Notes: generated by a model not told the origin, from the sequence alone. Positions 1 through 9,411 are shown, counted from the stretch's first letter. The stretch is DNA of 47,614 nucleotides from Saprospiraceae bacterium (GCA_020628475.1 JAHDFB010000004.1:60077-107690); one strand, 5' to 3'. A program made the numbers and translations.

Positions 1-2
1 AC

Positions 3-260
3 CAAATTATAATAGGGGGGAACTTAGATATAGGTGTCATTTCTTTTGGAACATGGTTTAGACACACATTTGTTAATTCAGATGCGTTGGTGTTTTCACT
101 AGGGTATGAACAAGATTTTTTTAGAATCGAATACAGTTTCGATTTTACAGTCTCTGGCCTTGGAAATCAAGGAGGAGCGCATGAAATAGGAATAGTAATG
201 ACATTTGAAGATCAAACAAAACAGTCTAAGTATAATGACTGTTTTCAGATATTCAGATGA
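3..260 (+). CDS. PorP/SprF-family type IX secretion membrane protein, C-terminal fragment
   Basis: The reading frame is open from the window edge to a TGA at 258-260 and gives the last 85 residues of a protein whose start lies outside. The segment reads as the closing beta-strands of an outer-membrane barrel: alternating hydrophobic strands, then RIEYSFDFTVSGLG, a GGAHEIG turn and a final IVMTF strand, then a short tail with one Cys (NDCFQIFR). The 'YSxDxTxSxL...GxHEI' pattern and a Cys near the C-terminus are typical of PorP/SprF proteins, which partner T9SS components or secreted adhesins. The gene lies 143 bp upstream of gldJ on the same strand, which fits a T9SS/gliding role. The family call is fairly firm; the specific paralogue cannot be told from this fragment. 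Confidence 0.75.
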   Translation, partial: QIIIGGNLDIGVISFGTWFRHTFVNSDALVFSLGYEQDFFRIEYSFDFTVSGLGNQGGAHEIGIVMTFEDQTKQSKYNDCFQIFR

Positions 261-403
261 TACAATAATAAATTGGTATGATATATGCTGTATATTATAT
301 CTAAATAGAAGTTTTTTTGACAAACCACAATAAGTAATATTTGGTTTGCGTTAGAAAAGTTCTATAGTGTAAATTTGTGTGAATTAAATAACAAGTGCTA
401 ACG

Positions 404-1897
404 ATGGTGAAAGTATTGAAATTATCATTTGCGTTCATGGCAATAGTTTCTTTGATTTCTTCTTGTGGAGGATCTAAGGAAACATCTGCAGGTACTGGTT
501 GGGAATATAACAATCAGGAGTGGGGAGGTTTTGAAAAGCTCGATTATGAGGGTCAGATAACAGGACCTAATTTAGTCCCTATTGAAGGGGGGACATTCAT
601 GATGGGACAAACTCTAGAGGATGTAACATTTGAGTGGAATAATGTGCCTAGAAGAGTAACCGTTTCTTCTTTTTATATGGATGAAACAGAGGTTACGAAT
701 ATTCTTTATAAGGAATATTTATATTGGACTAAGAAGACATATAAATCTTACCCAGGTGTATATGTTGAAGCCCTTCCGGATACGTTGGTATGGAGAGAAG
801 AACTTTCATATAATGAGCCGTTCGTTGAAACATATCTTAGGCACCCATCTTTTGACCTTTACCCAGTGGTTGGTGTAAATTGGTTGCAAGCTAAGAAATT
901 TTCAAAGTGGAGATCAAATAGAGTTAATGAGATGATTCTTATTAAAAGAGGAATTATAAATCCTTCTCCAGAACAAACAGATAAAGAAAACTTTGATACA
1001 GATGCTTATTTAGCAGGACAGTACACGCCAAATGTGCGTAAGAATCTTCCGGATTTAGCAACAGGCGGTGAGCGTCAAGTTCGATTTGAAGATGGTATCG
1101 TTTTACCTGAATATAGATTACCTACAGAGGCAGAGTGGGAATATGCTGCTTTAGCTCTACAAGGAAATCAGGCTGCTTCAAAAGATGAATTAATCACGGA
1201 CAAGAGATGGTTCCCATGGGATGGTAATACAGCTCGATACAAAGTAAGAGATAAGTATCAAGGTAAGTTGTTGGCCAACTATAAGAGAGGACGAGGAGAT
1301 TACATGGGTATGGCAGGAGCACTGAATGATAGAGGTCATATTACAGTTGATGTTCATAGTAACTACCCGAATGATTTCGGCTTATACAATATGGCTGGAA
1401 ACGTGAGTGAATGGACAGAAGATGTATACAGAGTGATGACATCATTAACTTTAAGAGATTCTGAAAATCATGATTTGAACCCTTTCAGAGGTAACGAATA
1501 TAAAGAATTGATTCTCGACGAAGACGGTAAGCCTGTGGAAAAAGATAGCTTAGGTTATTTAAGAGAAAGAGTAGTGGAAAATGAAGAAGTTGCTGGAAGA
1601 GAAAATTACAAGAAGGGTGATGTGAAGAACTACCGTGATGGTGACGATGGAATCGTAGGATATGAATATGGAAAGTATACCCTAATCAGTGATAAAGCTC
1701 GTGTAATCAAAGGAGGTTCTTGGGCAGATAGATTATTCTGGTTATCTCCTGGTACAAGAAGATATTTGGATGAAGATAAATCTAGCAAGACAGTTGGATT
1801 CCGAAATGCGATGACTAGAGTAGGTGGACCATCTGGAAATGAAGATTCTTCTGGAAATCAATTCAAGAAAAGAAAAGAAGTAAAAAGAAGATATTAA
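404..1897 (+). CDS. gldJ: Gliding motility lipoprotein GldJ
   Basis: A 497-residue lipoprotein of the GldJ/GldK group, which are FGE-sulfatase-fold proteins of the T9SS/gliding machinery. The N-terminus is a lipoprotein signal with lipobox ISSC (Cys21). The fold is recognisable from GGTFMMG near residue 65, DETEVTN near 97, YRLPTEAEWEYAA near 240, NMAGNVSEWTEDVY near 330 and the C-terminal GGSW...GFRNAM. The tail is basic (KKRKEVKRR). An upstream in-frame GTG at 395 is possible, but ATG 404 places the signal peptide directly at the N-terminus. murF follows after a terminator, the order known from Flavobacterium. The length is slightly below Flavobacterium GldJ. The family is thought to be structural rather than enzymatic. 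Confidence 0.9.
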   Translation: MVKVLKLSFAFMAIVSLISSCGGSKETSAGTGWEYNNQEWGGFEKLDYEGQITGPNLVPIEGGTFMMGQTLEDVTFEWNNVPRRVTVSSFYMDETEVTNILYKEYLYWTKKTYKSYPGVYVEALPDTLVWREELSYNEPFVETYLRHPSFDLYPVVGVNWLQAKKFSKWRSNRVNEMILIKRGIINPSPEQTDKENFDTDAYLAGQYTPNVRKNLPDLATGGERQVRFEDGIVLPEYRLPTEAEWEYAALALQGNQAASKDELITDKRWFPWDGNTARYKVRDKYQGKLLANYKRGRGDYMGMAGALNDRGHITVDVHSNYPNDFGLYNMAGNVSEWTEDVYRVMTSLTLRDSENHDLNPFRGNEYKELILDEDGKPVEKDSLGYLRERVVENEEVAGRENYKKGDVKNYRDGDDGIVGYEYGKYTLISDKARVIKGGSWADRLFWLSPGTRRYLDEDKSSKTVGFRNAMTRVGGPSGNEDSSGNQFKKRKEVKRRY

Positions 1898-1917
1898 AAT
1901 TAAATCAAGATATTTAC

Positions 1918-1952
1918 AAGCCTCGTGTACGAAAGATGCACGGGGCTTTTTT
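1918..1952 (+). terminator. Rho-independent terminator after gldJ
   Basis: The inverted repeat AAGCCTCGTG / CACGGGGCTT (one G-U pair) with a loop of about 12 nt is followed by a run of T. It lies about 20 bp after the gldJ stop. Confidence 0.8.
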
Positions 1953-1976
1953 GATTCTTCCAATAATGAATAATAA

Positions 1977-3260
1977 ATGATGAATACTTACGGATTAAAG
2001 GAAGTACATGCGATATTTTTAAAGTCATCCGGAATATGTATTGATACCAGAAAAATAGAACCAAACTGTTTATTCCTTGCTATTAAAGGAGAGCGTTATG
2101 ATGGAAATAAATTTGCTCAAGATGCATTAAAAGCAGGAGCTTCATACGCAATTGTCAATGATCTATCTCTTCAAGGAGAAGGCTTTATTCATGTTGGTGA
2201 TACCTTGAATTTTCTTCAAGAATTAAGTACTTATCACAGGGATTATCTAGATATTCCTATTCTTTCAATTACTGGGTCTAATGGAAAGACAACAACCAAG
2301 GAGCTTTGTGCTCATGTCTTGGCAGCAAAATATCATTTAAAATGTACCAAAGGAAATCTCAATAATCATATTGGTGTGCCACTCACTTTACTTTCACTTG
2401 ATACATCTTTGGATTTGGCAATAGTGGAAATGGGTGCGAATCATGTTGGGGAGATCGCTGCCTTAAGTGAAATTGCTAAACCTAATGTTGGTCTTATTAC
2501 GAATATTGGGAAGGCACATATCGGAGAATTTGGAGGTGCAGAGAATATTAAAAAGGCCAAATTGGAATTGTTTCAGTATATACGAAAGACCAAGGGTGTG
2601 ATGCTTTATAATGAGGATTATGACTATTTTGAGGGAATTCGGACTTATAAGAAATCCGTAAAGTATTCAGATCACTTCTTAAACCAAGAAACGATTCAAG
2701 TGCGTAAAAGCGATCCTTTCATCGATATGAAAATAGGAAATGGAGCGTATTTTAAGGTTTATTTAGGAGGGGATCATAATGTTGAAAACGTGAAGGCCGC
2801 CATTGCATGTGGTTTTTATTTTGGGCTTGACCCACAAATGATAAAACAGCAATTGGAGACTTTCAAAGCAACCAATAATCGATCTCAATGGATTGAAGCG
2901 AAAAACAATCGAGTATTTTTGGACGCTTATAATGCAAATCCAACGAGTGTAGAAGTTGCCATTAATTATTTCGACAAACTGGAAGAAGTTAAAAAGCTCA
3001 TCATACTAGGAGATATGTTTGAATTAGGAGAACATTCCATATCTGAACATCTGGCAATATATCAACGATTGATAAAGCATGAATCGGAATTTTACTTGAT
3101 TGGTGAAAATTACGCTCGAATTGCCTCCGACGATCCAAGAGTATTTAGCAGTAAAAAAGAGTTTGAACTATTTTTTAAAACAAAAGAATTAAAAGGTTAT
3201 GCAATTCTTGTGAAAGCCTCTAGAAGTCTGAAATTAGAGTCTCTTTTAGAATTATTCTAA
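1977..3260 (+). CDS. murF: UDP-N-acetylmuramoyl-tripeptide--D-alanyl-D-alanine ligase MurF
   Basis: A cytoplasmic Mur ligase of 427 residues that adds the D-Ala-D-Ala dipeptide to UDP-MurNAc-tripeptide, the last soluble step of peptidoglycan precursor synthesis. Visible signatures are the N-terminal UDP-binding SGICIDTRKI...LFLAIKG segment, the ATP P-loop ITGSNGKTTTKEL near residue 100, NLNNHIGVPLTLL, the EMGANHVGEI motif and the DAYNANPTS motif near residue 320. Two ATG codons (1977, 1980) are adjacent and either could be the start. The gene lies downstream of gldJ but is separated from it by a terminator. Its stop overlaps the stop of the convergent gene. Its dipeptide substrate would be made by the double Ddl at 38.9 kb. 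Confidence 0.95.
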   Translation: MMNTYGLKEVHAIFLKSSGICIDTRKIEPNCLFLAIKGERYDGNKFAQDALKAGASYAIVNDLSLQGEGFIHVGDTLNFLQELSTYHRDYLDIPILSITGSNGKTTTKELCAHVLAAKYHLKCTKGNLNNHIGVPLTLLSLDTSLDLAIVEMGANHVGEIAALSEIAKPNVGLITNIGKAHIGEFGGAENIKKAKLELFQYIRKTKGVMLYNEDYDYFEGIRTYKKSVKYSDHFLNQETIQVRKSDPFIDMKIGNGAYFKVYLGGDHNVENVKAAIACGFYFGLDPQMIKQQLETFKATNNRSQWIEAKNNRVFLDAYNANPTSVEVAINYFDKLEEVKKLIILGDMFELGEHSISEHLAIYQRLIKHESEFYLIGENYARIASDDPRVFSSKKEFELFFKTKELKGYAILVKASRSLKLESLLELF

Positions 3261-4267
3261 AGCAGTAATTTGTCTGGAATCTCGTTTTTGCAAGCGGTAA
3301 GATAATCTTTGTAACTGCATGGTATTAATTCATTGTCCGTATTTGATTTAATCCACCATCGACCTGATTTTTTTGCTTTGATAAATGAAATAGGATCAAC
3401 AAGTCCTTCTATATCAACTAAAAATTCATTGAAATCTTCCGTAGAGTTGATGTTCTCTTTAATACATTCATTTTTGGCATCAATAAAATACCAAATTAAT
3501 TGTGCGATAAGTTGAGCAGTCTGATGGTTGAAATCATAGTTTTTATCATAGCCTTTAATGAATAAAGCCTTGAGTTGATCATTAAAACCAAAATATCTAA
3601 ACATCTGGGTGGCCTCATCCCCATTGATGCCAGATGGGGAAGCTGAAGGGGAGCCTATAATCTCTGAGTGTCTGAGTGTACTTAAATGAAAAACAATGGT
3701 ATCCACGGTTCTTGAATATGGTTCTGCTTCTTCAATATTGTCTTTTATTTCGGCCAGGCGAACAATGTGATTGCCATTTAATTGATCCGGCGGATTCAAA
3801 TGTCCTTGTACACCCATAGAAATAACTTCTTTGCAATTCGCATGATCATTATTGGAATAAAAAGCAAGATGTTTACTACAATGTAGACTACTGAAGTTCT
3901 GATGGAAAGCGTTTAAAGCAAAGTGAAAAGCCTGAATGACCTCATTTTTTTCCGTTAGTATGATAGGAAGTACTTTACTTTCTAATAATTCAGTGAAAAG
4001 ATTGATGAGGAAATTACTGTCTGAATTTCTTAAATCCCCGATGTCTGCGATACCTATATTTTCGAAATGATTAAACATTTGATAGAATTCTAGGCGTATC
4101 GCATCCATTTGCTCTGATTGGTCACTTAAAAGAACCACTTGGCAATCATCTAAATTCGGGAATAAATGTTTATGAATTTTAATTGCATATGCAACTGTTT
4201 TCGCATTTAATTGTGATATTTGAGAGGTAATCTCAGGATTCACTTTTTTTAACCAATTTTCTAACAT
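3257..4267 (-). CDS. Degenerate arginase/formiminoglutamase-fold protein without metal ligands
   Basis: A protein of 336 residues with no signal peptide. The spacing and hydrophobic pattern follow a ureohydrolase: IADIGDL near 73-79, a strand LPIILTEKN (100-107) where arginases have the GGDH metal motif, DTIVFHLSTLRHS (189-201) where they have the SxDxDxxDP motif, then SPSASPSGINGDEATQMFRYFG and a C-terminal helix with the TAxLxAxLI pattern. All expected Mn-binding His/Asp positions are replaced. Homology to PF00491 is inferred from this pattern. If correct, the protein is a pseudo-enzyme with a structural or regulatory role. It converges on murF, with overlapping stop codons. The function is unknown. 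Confidence 0.55.
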   Translation of the reverse strand: MLENWLKKVNPEITSQISQLNAKTVAYAIKIHKHLFPNLDDCQVVLLSDQSEQMDAIRLEFYQMFNHFENIGIADIGDLRNSDSNFLINLFTELLESKVLPIILTEKNEVIQAFHFALNAFHQNFSSLHCSKHLAFYSNNDHANCKEVISMGVQGHLNPPDQLNGNHIVRLAEIKDNIEEAEPYSRTVDTIVFHLSTLRHSEIIGSPSASPSGINGDEATQMFRYFGFNDQLKALFIKGYDKNYDFNHQTAQLIAQLIWYFIDAKNECIKENINSTEDFNEFLVDIEGLVDPISFIKAKKSGRWWIKSNTDNELIPCSYKDYLTACKNEIPDKLLL

Positions 4268-4285
4268 AATACATTAAAATTTTTT

Positions 4286-4293
4286 CAAATATA
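4286..4293 (-). promoter_or_regulatory. -7 promoter box (TATATTTG) for the pseudo-ureohydrolase gene
   Basis: The minus strand reads TATATTTG, an exact match to the Bacteroidota -7 consensus TAnnTTTG, 19 bp before the start codon at 4267. No clear -33 TTG was found. Confidence 0.5.
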
Positions 4294-4363
4294 AAAATTG
4301 CTGATTAAAAGCATTTTATATTTATAGAATTAATTTAATATTTAATATAAAGAAAGCTAGAAT

Positions 4364-5599
4364 ATGCGTACCTTAAGTCAAGTATTAACAGAATATAAGG
4401 ATAAAGCACCAGAAATATTATTTGAGTGGAATGACCCTGAAACTGAGGCAAAAGGGTGGGTTGTTATAAATTCGCTTAAGAATGGTGCCGCTGGTGGTGG
4501 AACTCGAATGAGAAAAGGCTTGACGAAGAATGAAGTGATTTCATTAGCAAAAGTTATGGAAATCAAATTTTCCGTATGTGGACCTCCTATTGGAGGAGCC
4601 AAATCTGGAATCGATTTTGATCCGACAGATCCAAGGAAAGACGAAGTTTTGAAGAGATGGTATACGGCGGTTTTTCCTATTCTAAAAAATTATTATGGTA
4701 CCGGTGGTGATTTAAACGTGGATGAATTGAAGGATGTGATTCCAATTACGGAAGATTTAGGGCTGTGGCATCCACAGGAGGGCATTGTCAATGGTCATTT
4801 GAAATCGAGTCAGGGTGAAAAAATCAATTTGATCGGACAATTGAGGTATGGTTGTGCAAAAATCATTGAAGATTATAATTACGTACCTAGAGCAGCTCAT
4901 AAATATGCCGTGGCTGATATGATTACAGGGTGGGGCGTTAGCGAATCCGTCAAACATTTTTATCAAATTTTCAAGAATAGTGATTTAATCGGTAAAAAGG
5001 CGATCATTCAAGGTTGGGGTAATGTTGCTTCTGCAGCCGCTTATTATCTTGCTCGCCTCGGGGTAAAAATTGTTGGAATCATCGATAGAGCAGGAGGAAT
5101 TATCAATCAAGACGGGCTTAGTTTGGAAGAAATTGAATCGCTGTTTATTCATAAAAACGGAAATAAACTCGCTTACGACAATATGATATCTTTTGAAGAG
5201 GCGAATGATAAAATCTGGGATTTAGAAGCAGATATTTTTATACCTGGGGCAGCATCTAAAATAGTAAGCAGGTCTCAAGTAAAGAGATTGATGCAAAATG
5301 GTTTGGAAACAATTTCCTGCGGGGCGAATGTACCTTTTGTAGATGACAAGGTATTTTTCGGGGAAACAGCAGCTGAATTGGATAAAGAATTGTCTATTAT
5401 TCCTGATTTTGTGGCGAACTGTGGGATGGCTAGAGTATTTGCCTACCTAATGCAAAACGACATAGAAGTAACAGATGAAGCGATATTTAATGATGTGTCA
5501 GATGTTATAAAAGCTTATTTAACAAGTCTTTACAACAAGGATGCCTCTCCGTTAGAGATTTCGACCAGATCATTGATGATGTCAATCTTGTCCGATTAA
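4364..5599 (+). CDS. Glu/Leu/Phe/Val-type amino-acid dehydrogenase
   Basis: A protein of 411 residues that oxidatively deaminates an amino acid with NAD(P), or the reverse. The N-terminal catalytic domain has the substrate and catalytic lysines in MEIKFSV (Lys68) and GPPIGGAKSGI (Lys80), and a GTGGDLNVDE segment near 120. The second half has the Rossmann motif GWGNVASAAAYYLARLG and PGAASKIV. The family is clear, but the substrate is not: the GGAKSG core differs from the GGGKAVI core of well-studied leucine dehydrogenases. The gene stands alone between the divergent pseudo-ureohydrolase and ompA. Confidence 0.85.
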   Translation: MRTLSQVLTEYKDKAPEILFEWNDPETEAKGWVVINSLKNGAAGGGTRMRKGLTKNEVISLAKVMEIKFSVCGPPIGGAKSGIDFDPTDPRKDEVLKRWYTAVFPILKNYYGTGGDLNVDELKDVIPITEDLGLWHPQEGIVNGHLKSSQGEKINLIGQLRYGCAKIIEDYNYVPRAAHKYAVADMITGWGVSESVKHFYQIFKNSDLIGKKAIIQGWGNVASAAAYYLARLGVKIVGIIDRAGGIINQDGLSLEEIESLFIHKNGNKLAYDNMISFEEANDKIWDLEADIFIPGAASKIVSRSQVKRLMQNGLETISCGANVPFVDDKVFFGETAAELDKELSIIPDFVANCGMARVFAYLMQNDIEVTDEAIFNDVSDVIKAYLTSLYNKDASPLEISTRSLMMSILSD

Positions 5600-5631
5600 T
5601 GTTAAATTCTGTGTTTATTGGACAATCCACA

Positions 5632-5662
5632 TTGTTTTTAAATTAAAAAAAAGATATCTTTG
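5632..5662 (+). promoter_or_regulatory. Promoter TTG-N20-TATCTTTG upstream of the OmpA gene
   Basis: TTG at 5632-5634 and TATCTTTG at 5655-5662 match the Bacteroidota -33/-7 elements with a 20-bp spacer. The -7 box covers the in-frame TTG at 5660, so translation must begin downstream, at ATG 5681 or 5702. Confidence 0.8.
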
Positions 5663-5680
5663 TGCCGAATAACACTAATT

Positions 5681-7504
5681 ATGTCAATTAAAATATTCCC
5701 TATGTTAAATCGAATTAGCCTTATCCTAATGTTTATGGCATTCGTAGGATTCAACCTAAATGCTCAGGATGATGCTTGGTCAAAACCGAACATTACCGAT
5801 AACATGACAAAGTCTCCAGATCAGAATAAAAAATGGAGAATGGGTCAGTACAATTATTCTTCACGTCCTAAAAATGCCTTAGAGCTAGGACTTCACTTTG
5901 GTCACTTCCATGTAAATGGTGATGTAACCAGTGATTTGCCTTCTGGATTTGGAGTAGGATTGCACTTGAGAAAAGCGATCAACTATGTATTTTCTTGGAG
6001 AGCCGGAGTTCAGTATAGCCAAGCTGCAGGAGTTGATGGTAGAGAAACCCCTATTGCTGTATTGGAACTTGATAACACTAAAGTGGATTTTAGCCCTTAT
6101 GGTAACAATCCATTTGGAACGTATACGTACAGAAATTTCTTGGCGTCTAACTACCAAGGATCTGTAGAGGTTCTTACAAATATTGGAAACCTATTATTCC
6201 ACAAGCCTAGAAATAAATGGAATTTCTATGTTGGAATGGGATTAGGAATTACTTCCACGAGAGTTACTGTGAACTATTTCAATGGTAACGATGCGTATAA
6301 TATTACACCGATTCTTGATGAGTTCGGAGGAACAAATTCAAGAGCTAAAAGACAAGCGATTAAAAACCTTTTCGACGATTCTAGAGAATCAGTTTTCGAA
6401 AACGATCGTAACGTACCAGGTTTATTACATGATAACGGAAGTATTTTCCCATCATTTGTTGGAAGTGCTGCAGTTTCATACAAGTTAAACAAGAGAATTA
6501 ATTTATCATTAGAGCACCAAATGTGGGCGCAGGATTATGATAAATGGGATGGTCACGAATGGAGAGAAGCCGATCCAGACGGTGGAGGAGATCAGACAAA
6601 TGATTCTGATATCGGACATTACACGAACTTAAGAATTGGAATTAACTTGGGTAACTTCGATAAGGTTACGGAACCTTTATATTGGTTAAACCCAATTGAT
6701 GCTACATTCAATGATATTGCTGAATTGAAGCAAAGACCAGTATTGGATCTTACAGATGCTGATGCAGATGGTGTTGTTGATATGTTAGATCAAGAATTAG
6801 GATCAGCTCCAGGTTGCCCAGTGGATACAAGAGGGGTTACTTTAGATAGTGATGGTGATGGTATCGCTGACTGTAAGGATAAAGAGCCTTATTCACCTCC
6901 AGGATACGATGTGGATGATAAAGGAGTAGCTTCTATTCCTGATCCAGGATACATTACTGAAAAAGATGCCACAACTATCGTTGATTCAAAAGTTGGTGCA
7001 CTTCAATCTACTTTAGTTAGAACGGGTTGTGGAGATTGGTTCTTACCAATGATTCACTTTGATTTAGACAAGTACTATATCAAACCTGAGTTTTACGGAC
7101 AGTTACATCATGTAGCTCAAGTTTTGGAGAAATGTCCTGATTTATGTGTAACTGTTGAAGGTCACACAGATGGAAGAAATAATAATGATTACAACAGAGT
7201 TTTATCTTACAACAGAGCGAAAGCAGCCGTTGATTATTTAGTAATGAACTACGGTATCTCAAGAGATAGATTAAAGCTTATGTATGGAGGTGAAGAAAAT
7301 CCTCTTATCAAAAATGTACCTAATGCGGGTGGCGGAGAAGTGGCTTCTCAGCAATACATGAATAGAAGAGTTGAATTTAGAGTATGTAAAGATGCTGATT
7401 TTGATATGAGTAGACCAGAAGGACCAGAAGCAGGCAGTGGATACGGTCGGTCTTCAGGATCGAAAGGATCTTCTTACAGTGGAAATAAAAATAGTGGATA
7501 TTAA
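5681..7504 (+). CDS. OmpA-family outer-membrane protein with TSP3 repeats
   Basis: A protein of about 607 residues. A signal peptide (cleavage near NAQDD) leads to an N-terminal beta-barrel region of about 300 residues (GLHFGHFHVNGD, VGMGLGITSTRV and similar strands). Next come calcium-binding thrombospondin type 3 repeats (DADADGVVDMLD, DSDGDGIADCKD), then a C-terminal OmpA peptidoglycan-binding domain with MIHFDLDKYYIKPE, VEGHTDGRNNNDYN and LSYNRAKAAVDYL. The C-terminus is Gly/Ser rich. It probably tethers the outer membrane to peptidoglycan and may be abundant given its strong promoter. ATG 5702 is an alternative start that also gives a good signal peptide. It is the only gene between its promoter and terminator. 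Confidence 0.88.
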   Translation: MSIKIFPMLNRISLILMFMAFVGFNLNAQDDAWSKPNITDNMTKSPDQNKKWRMGQYNYSSRPKNALELGLHFGHFHVNGDVTSDLPSGFGVGLHLRKAINYVFSWRAGVQYSQAAGVDGRETPIAVLELDNTKVDFSPYGNNPFGTYTYRNFLASNYQGSVEVLTNIGNLLFHKPRNKWNFYVGMGLGITSTRVTVNYFNGNDAYNITPILDEFGGTNSRAKRQAIKNLFDDSRESVFENDRNVPGLLHDNGSIFPSFVGSAAVSYKLNKRINLSLEHQMWAQDYDKWDGHEWREADPDGGGDQTNDSDIGHYTNLRIGINLGNFDKVTEPLYWLNPIDATFNDIAELKQRPVLDLTDADADGVVDMLDQELGSAPGCPVDTRGVTLDSDGDGIADCKDKEPYSPPGYDVDDKGVASIPDPGYITEKDATTIVDSKVGALQSTLVRTGCGDWFLPMIHFDLDKYYIKPEFYGQLHHVAQVLEKCPDLCVTVEGHTDGRNNNDYNRVLSYNRAKAAVDYLVMNYGISRDRLKLMYGGEENPLIKNVPNAGGGEVASQQYMNRRVEFRVCKDADFDMSRPEGPEAGSGYGRSSGSKGSSYSGNKNSGY

Positions 7505-7526
7505 TTGACATAATAATATTACTTAG

Positions 7527-7559
7527 AAGCCGAGCTTGAAAAAGTTCGGCTTTTTTTTG
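7527..7559 (+). terminator. Rho-independent terminator after ompA
   Basis: The stem AAGCCGA / TCGGCTT is followed by a T8 run, 23 bp after the stop codon. Confidence 0.85.
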
Positions 7560-7706
7560 TCCATTAGTCTAGATTACAGACCTTTTAATCGGATAATTGC
7601 AATTTGCGAAACTTAGCATAAAGATTCAGAATTAATATGATTAGATAATATCTTACTATACAGATTTTGTATTATCTTAATTTTTTACTCACTTAAACAC
7701 TTGTTG

Positions 7707-8654
7707 ATGGAAGCAATTATTCCGTTTTTAGCTGGGGCATTAGTTTTATCTCTATTTTTTATTCAAGGTGCCTTTTTTACAGTCAAGCAGCAAACGGCTG
7801 CAATCGTAGAAAGATTTGGTAAGTTTCATAGTATTAGAACGCCTGGTCTTCATCTAAAAATTCCTTTAGTAGATCGTATCGCTGGTAAGGTTTCGATGAA
7901 AATTCAGCAATTGGACGTTAATGTGGAAACAAAAACGAAGGATGATGTATTTGTTAAAATGAAGGTTTCGGTACAGTTCGTTATATTGAAACAGAACATT
8001 TATGAATCGTTTTATAAATTGGAAAATCCTTCCGACCAAATTACCTCCTATGTATTCGATACAGTTCGTGCTGAAGTGCCTAAATTAAAATTAGATGATG
8101 TTTTTGTTCGTAAAGATGACATAGCAATCGCAATACGACGTGAATTGGAGGATGCTATGAATGACTATGGCTATGGTATAATTAAAGCCTTAGTAACGGA
8201 TATTGATCCGAATATCGCAGTTAAAAATGCGATGAACAGGATTAATGCGGCAGAAAGGGAAAAAATCGCGGCGGAATATGAGGGAGAGGCAGAACGAATA
8301 AGAATCGTTGCTAAAGCGAAAGCGGAAGCAGAGAGTAAGCGACTGCAGGGACAAGGTACTGCAGATCAACGAAGAGAAATTGCAAAAGGATTAGAGGATT
8401 CAGTGGAAGTCTTAAACCAAGTGGGTATTAATTCTCAGGAGGCCAGTGCATTGATTGTTATTACACAGCATTATGATACCCTACAATCGATGGGAGAGAC
8501 TAATAATAGTAATTTGATACTACTTCCTAATTCTCCTTCTCAGGCCAGCGATATGCTATCTCAAATGGTTACTTCTTTTGCAGCAGCTAATCAATTAGGT
8601 GAGGATATGAAGGCTAAAGTCAAGGAAAAGCCCTTGAAGCTGAAATCAGAATAA
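7707..8654 (+). CDS. SPFH/Band 7 (stomatin/HIR-like) membrane protein
   Basis: A protein of 315 residues. One N-terminal membrane segment (EAIIPFLAGALVLSLFFIQGAFF is the region, residues 2-24) is followed by a band-7 domain (VKQQTAAIVERFGKF, GLHLKIPLVDRI, MKIQQLDVNVETKTKDDV). A charged coiled coil rich in Ala and Glu follows (REKIAAEYEGEAERIRI, AKAKAEAESKRLQ), then a hydrophobic tail. Such proteins oligomerise into membrane microdomain scaffolds. The start is ATG 7707, not the TTG six bases upstream. No NfeD-like partner or membrane protease lies next to it, unlike many bacterial SPFH operons, so its client is unknown. Confidence 0.88.
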   Translation: MEAIIPFLAGALVLSLFFIQGAFFTVKQQTAAIVERFGKFHSIRTPGLHLKIPLVDRIAGKVSMKIQQLDVNVETKTKDDVFVKMKVSVQFVILKQNIYESFYKLENPSDQITSYVFDTVRAEVPKLKLDDVFVRKDDIAIAIRRELEDAMNDYGYGIIKALVTDIDPNIAVKNAMNRINAAEREKIAAEYEGEAERIRIVAKAKAEAESKRLQGQGTADQRREIAKGLEDSVEVLNQVGINSQEASALIVITQHYDTLQSMGETNNSNLILLPNSPSQASDMLSQMVTSFAAANQLGEDMKAKVKEKPLKLKSE

Positions 8655-8781
8655 AGGATGCCCAGAATAATTTTTTTATAATTGATATATCTTAAACATA
8701 GCTTTCAAATAGTAGTTATATATTTATATCGAATTTATTTTAAATCACTTAGACGTCAAGTCTAATAAAAATTATACAAAA

Positions 8782-9390
8782 ATGGCTTTCGAATTACCTG
8801 AATTAGGATATGCAAAAGATGCCTTAGAACCACACATTGATACTAGAACCATGGAAATACATCATGGAAAACATCATAATGGTTATACGAATAAATTGAA
8901 TGCTGCCATAGAAGGAACAGATCTAGAAGGAAAATCTATCTCTGATATTTTGACGAATCTAGATATGAATAATGCAGCTGTGCGAAATAATGGTGGTGGT
9001 TATTACAATCACTGTTTGTTTTGGGAAGTGATGTCTCCAAATGGAGGCGGTGAACCAACCGGTGCATTGGCAGATGCGATTAACGATGCTTATGGATCTT
9101 TTGACGGATTTAAAGAGGCATTTTCAAAGGCGGCCGGTACTCGATTTGGTTCAGGTTGGGCTTGGTTATGTGTTGTAGATGGTGGAAAAGTTGAAGTTTG
9201 TTCTTCGCCAAATCAAGACAACCCATTAATGCCAGGTGTTGGTTGCGGTGGACATCCGATATTAGGATTGGATGTATGGGAGCATGCCTATTACCTCAAT
9301 TATCAGAACAGAAGACCAGATTATGTATCAGCATTCTTCAATGTTATTGACTGGGATATTGTTTCTAAAAAATATGCCGAGGCTAAATAA
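8782..9390 (+). CDS. sodA: Superoxide dismutase, Mn-type (Fe/Mn family)
   Basis: A cytoplasmic enzyme of 202 residues that converts superoxide to H2O2 and O2. The metal ligands His27, His77, Asp164 (DVWEH) and His168 are all present. The residues that separate Mn from Fe forms favour Mn: Gly73 at the position of E. coli MnSOD Gly77, and Gln145 in NQDNPLMPG at the MnSOD Gln position. Cambialistic activity cannot be excluded. It has no signal peptide. It is monocistronic, with a terminator directly after it. Confidence 0.95.
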   Translation: MAFELPELGYAKDALEPHIDTRTMEIHHGKHHNGYTNKLNAAIEGTDLEGKSISDILTNLDMNNAAVRNNGGGYYNHCLFWEVMSPNGGGEPTGALADAINDAYGSFDGFKEAFSKAAGTRFGSGWAWLCVVDGGKVEVCSSPNQDNPLMPGVGCGGHPILGLDVWEHAYYLNYQNRRPDYVSAFFNVIDWDIVSKKYAEAK

Positions 9391-9411
9391 GATATATCCT
9401 CGAAGTAAAAG

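Noticed and set aside
321-348. CAAACC/GGTTTG inverted repeat with a TATTTG nearby as a gldJ promoter
   Set aside because: The -7 match is imperfect (wrong spacing between TA and TTTG) and the stem is short, so it was not listed as a promoter.
395-403. GTG start for gldJ
   Set aside because: ATG 404 gives a compact lipoprotein signal; the extra three residues add nothing recognisable.
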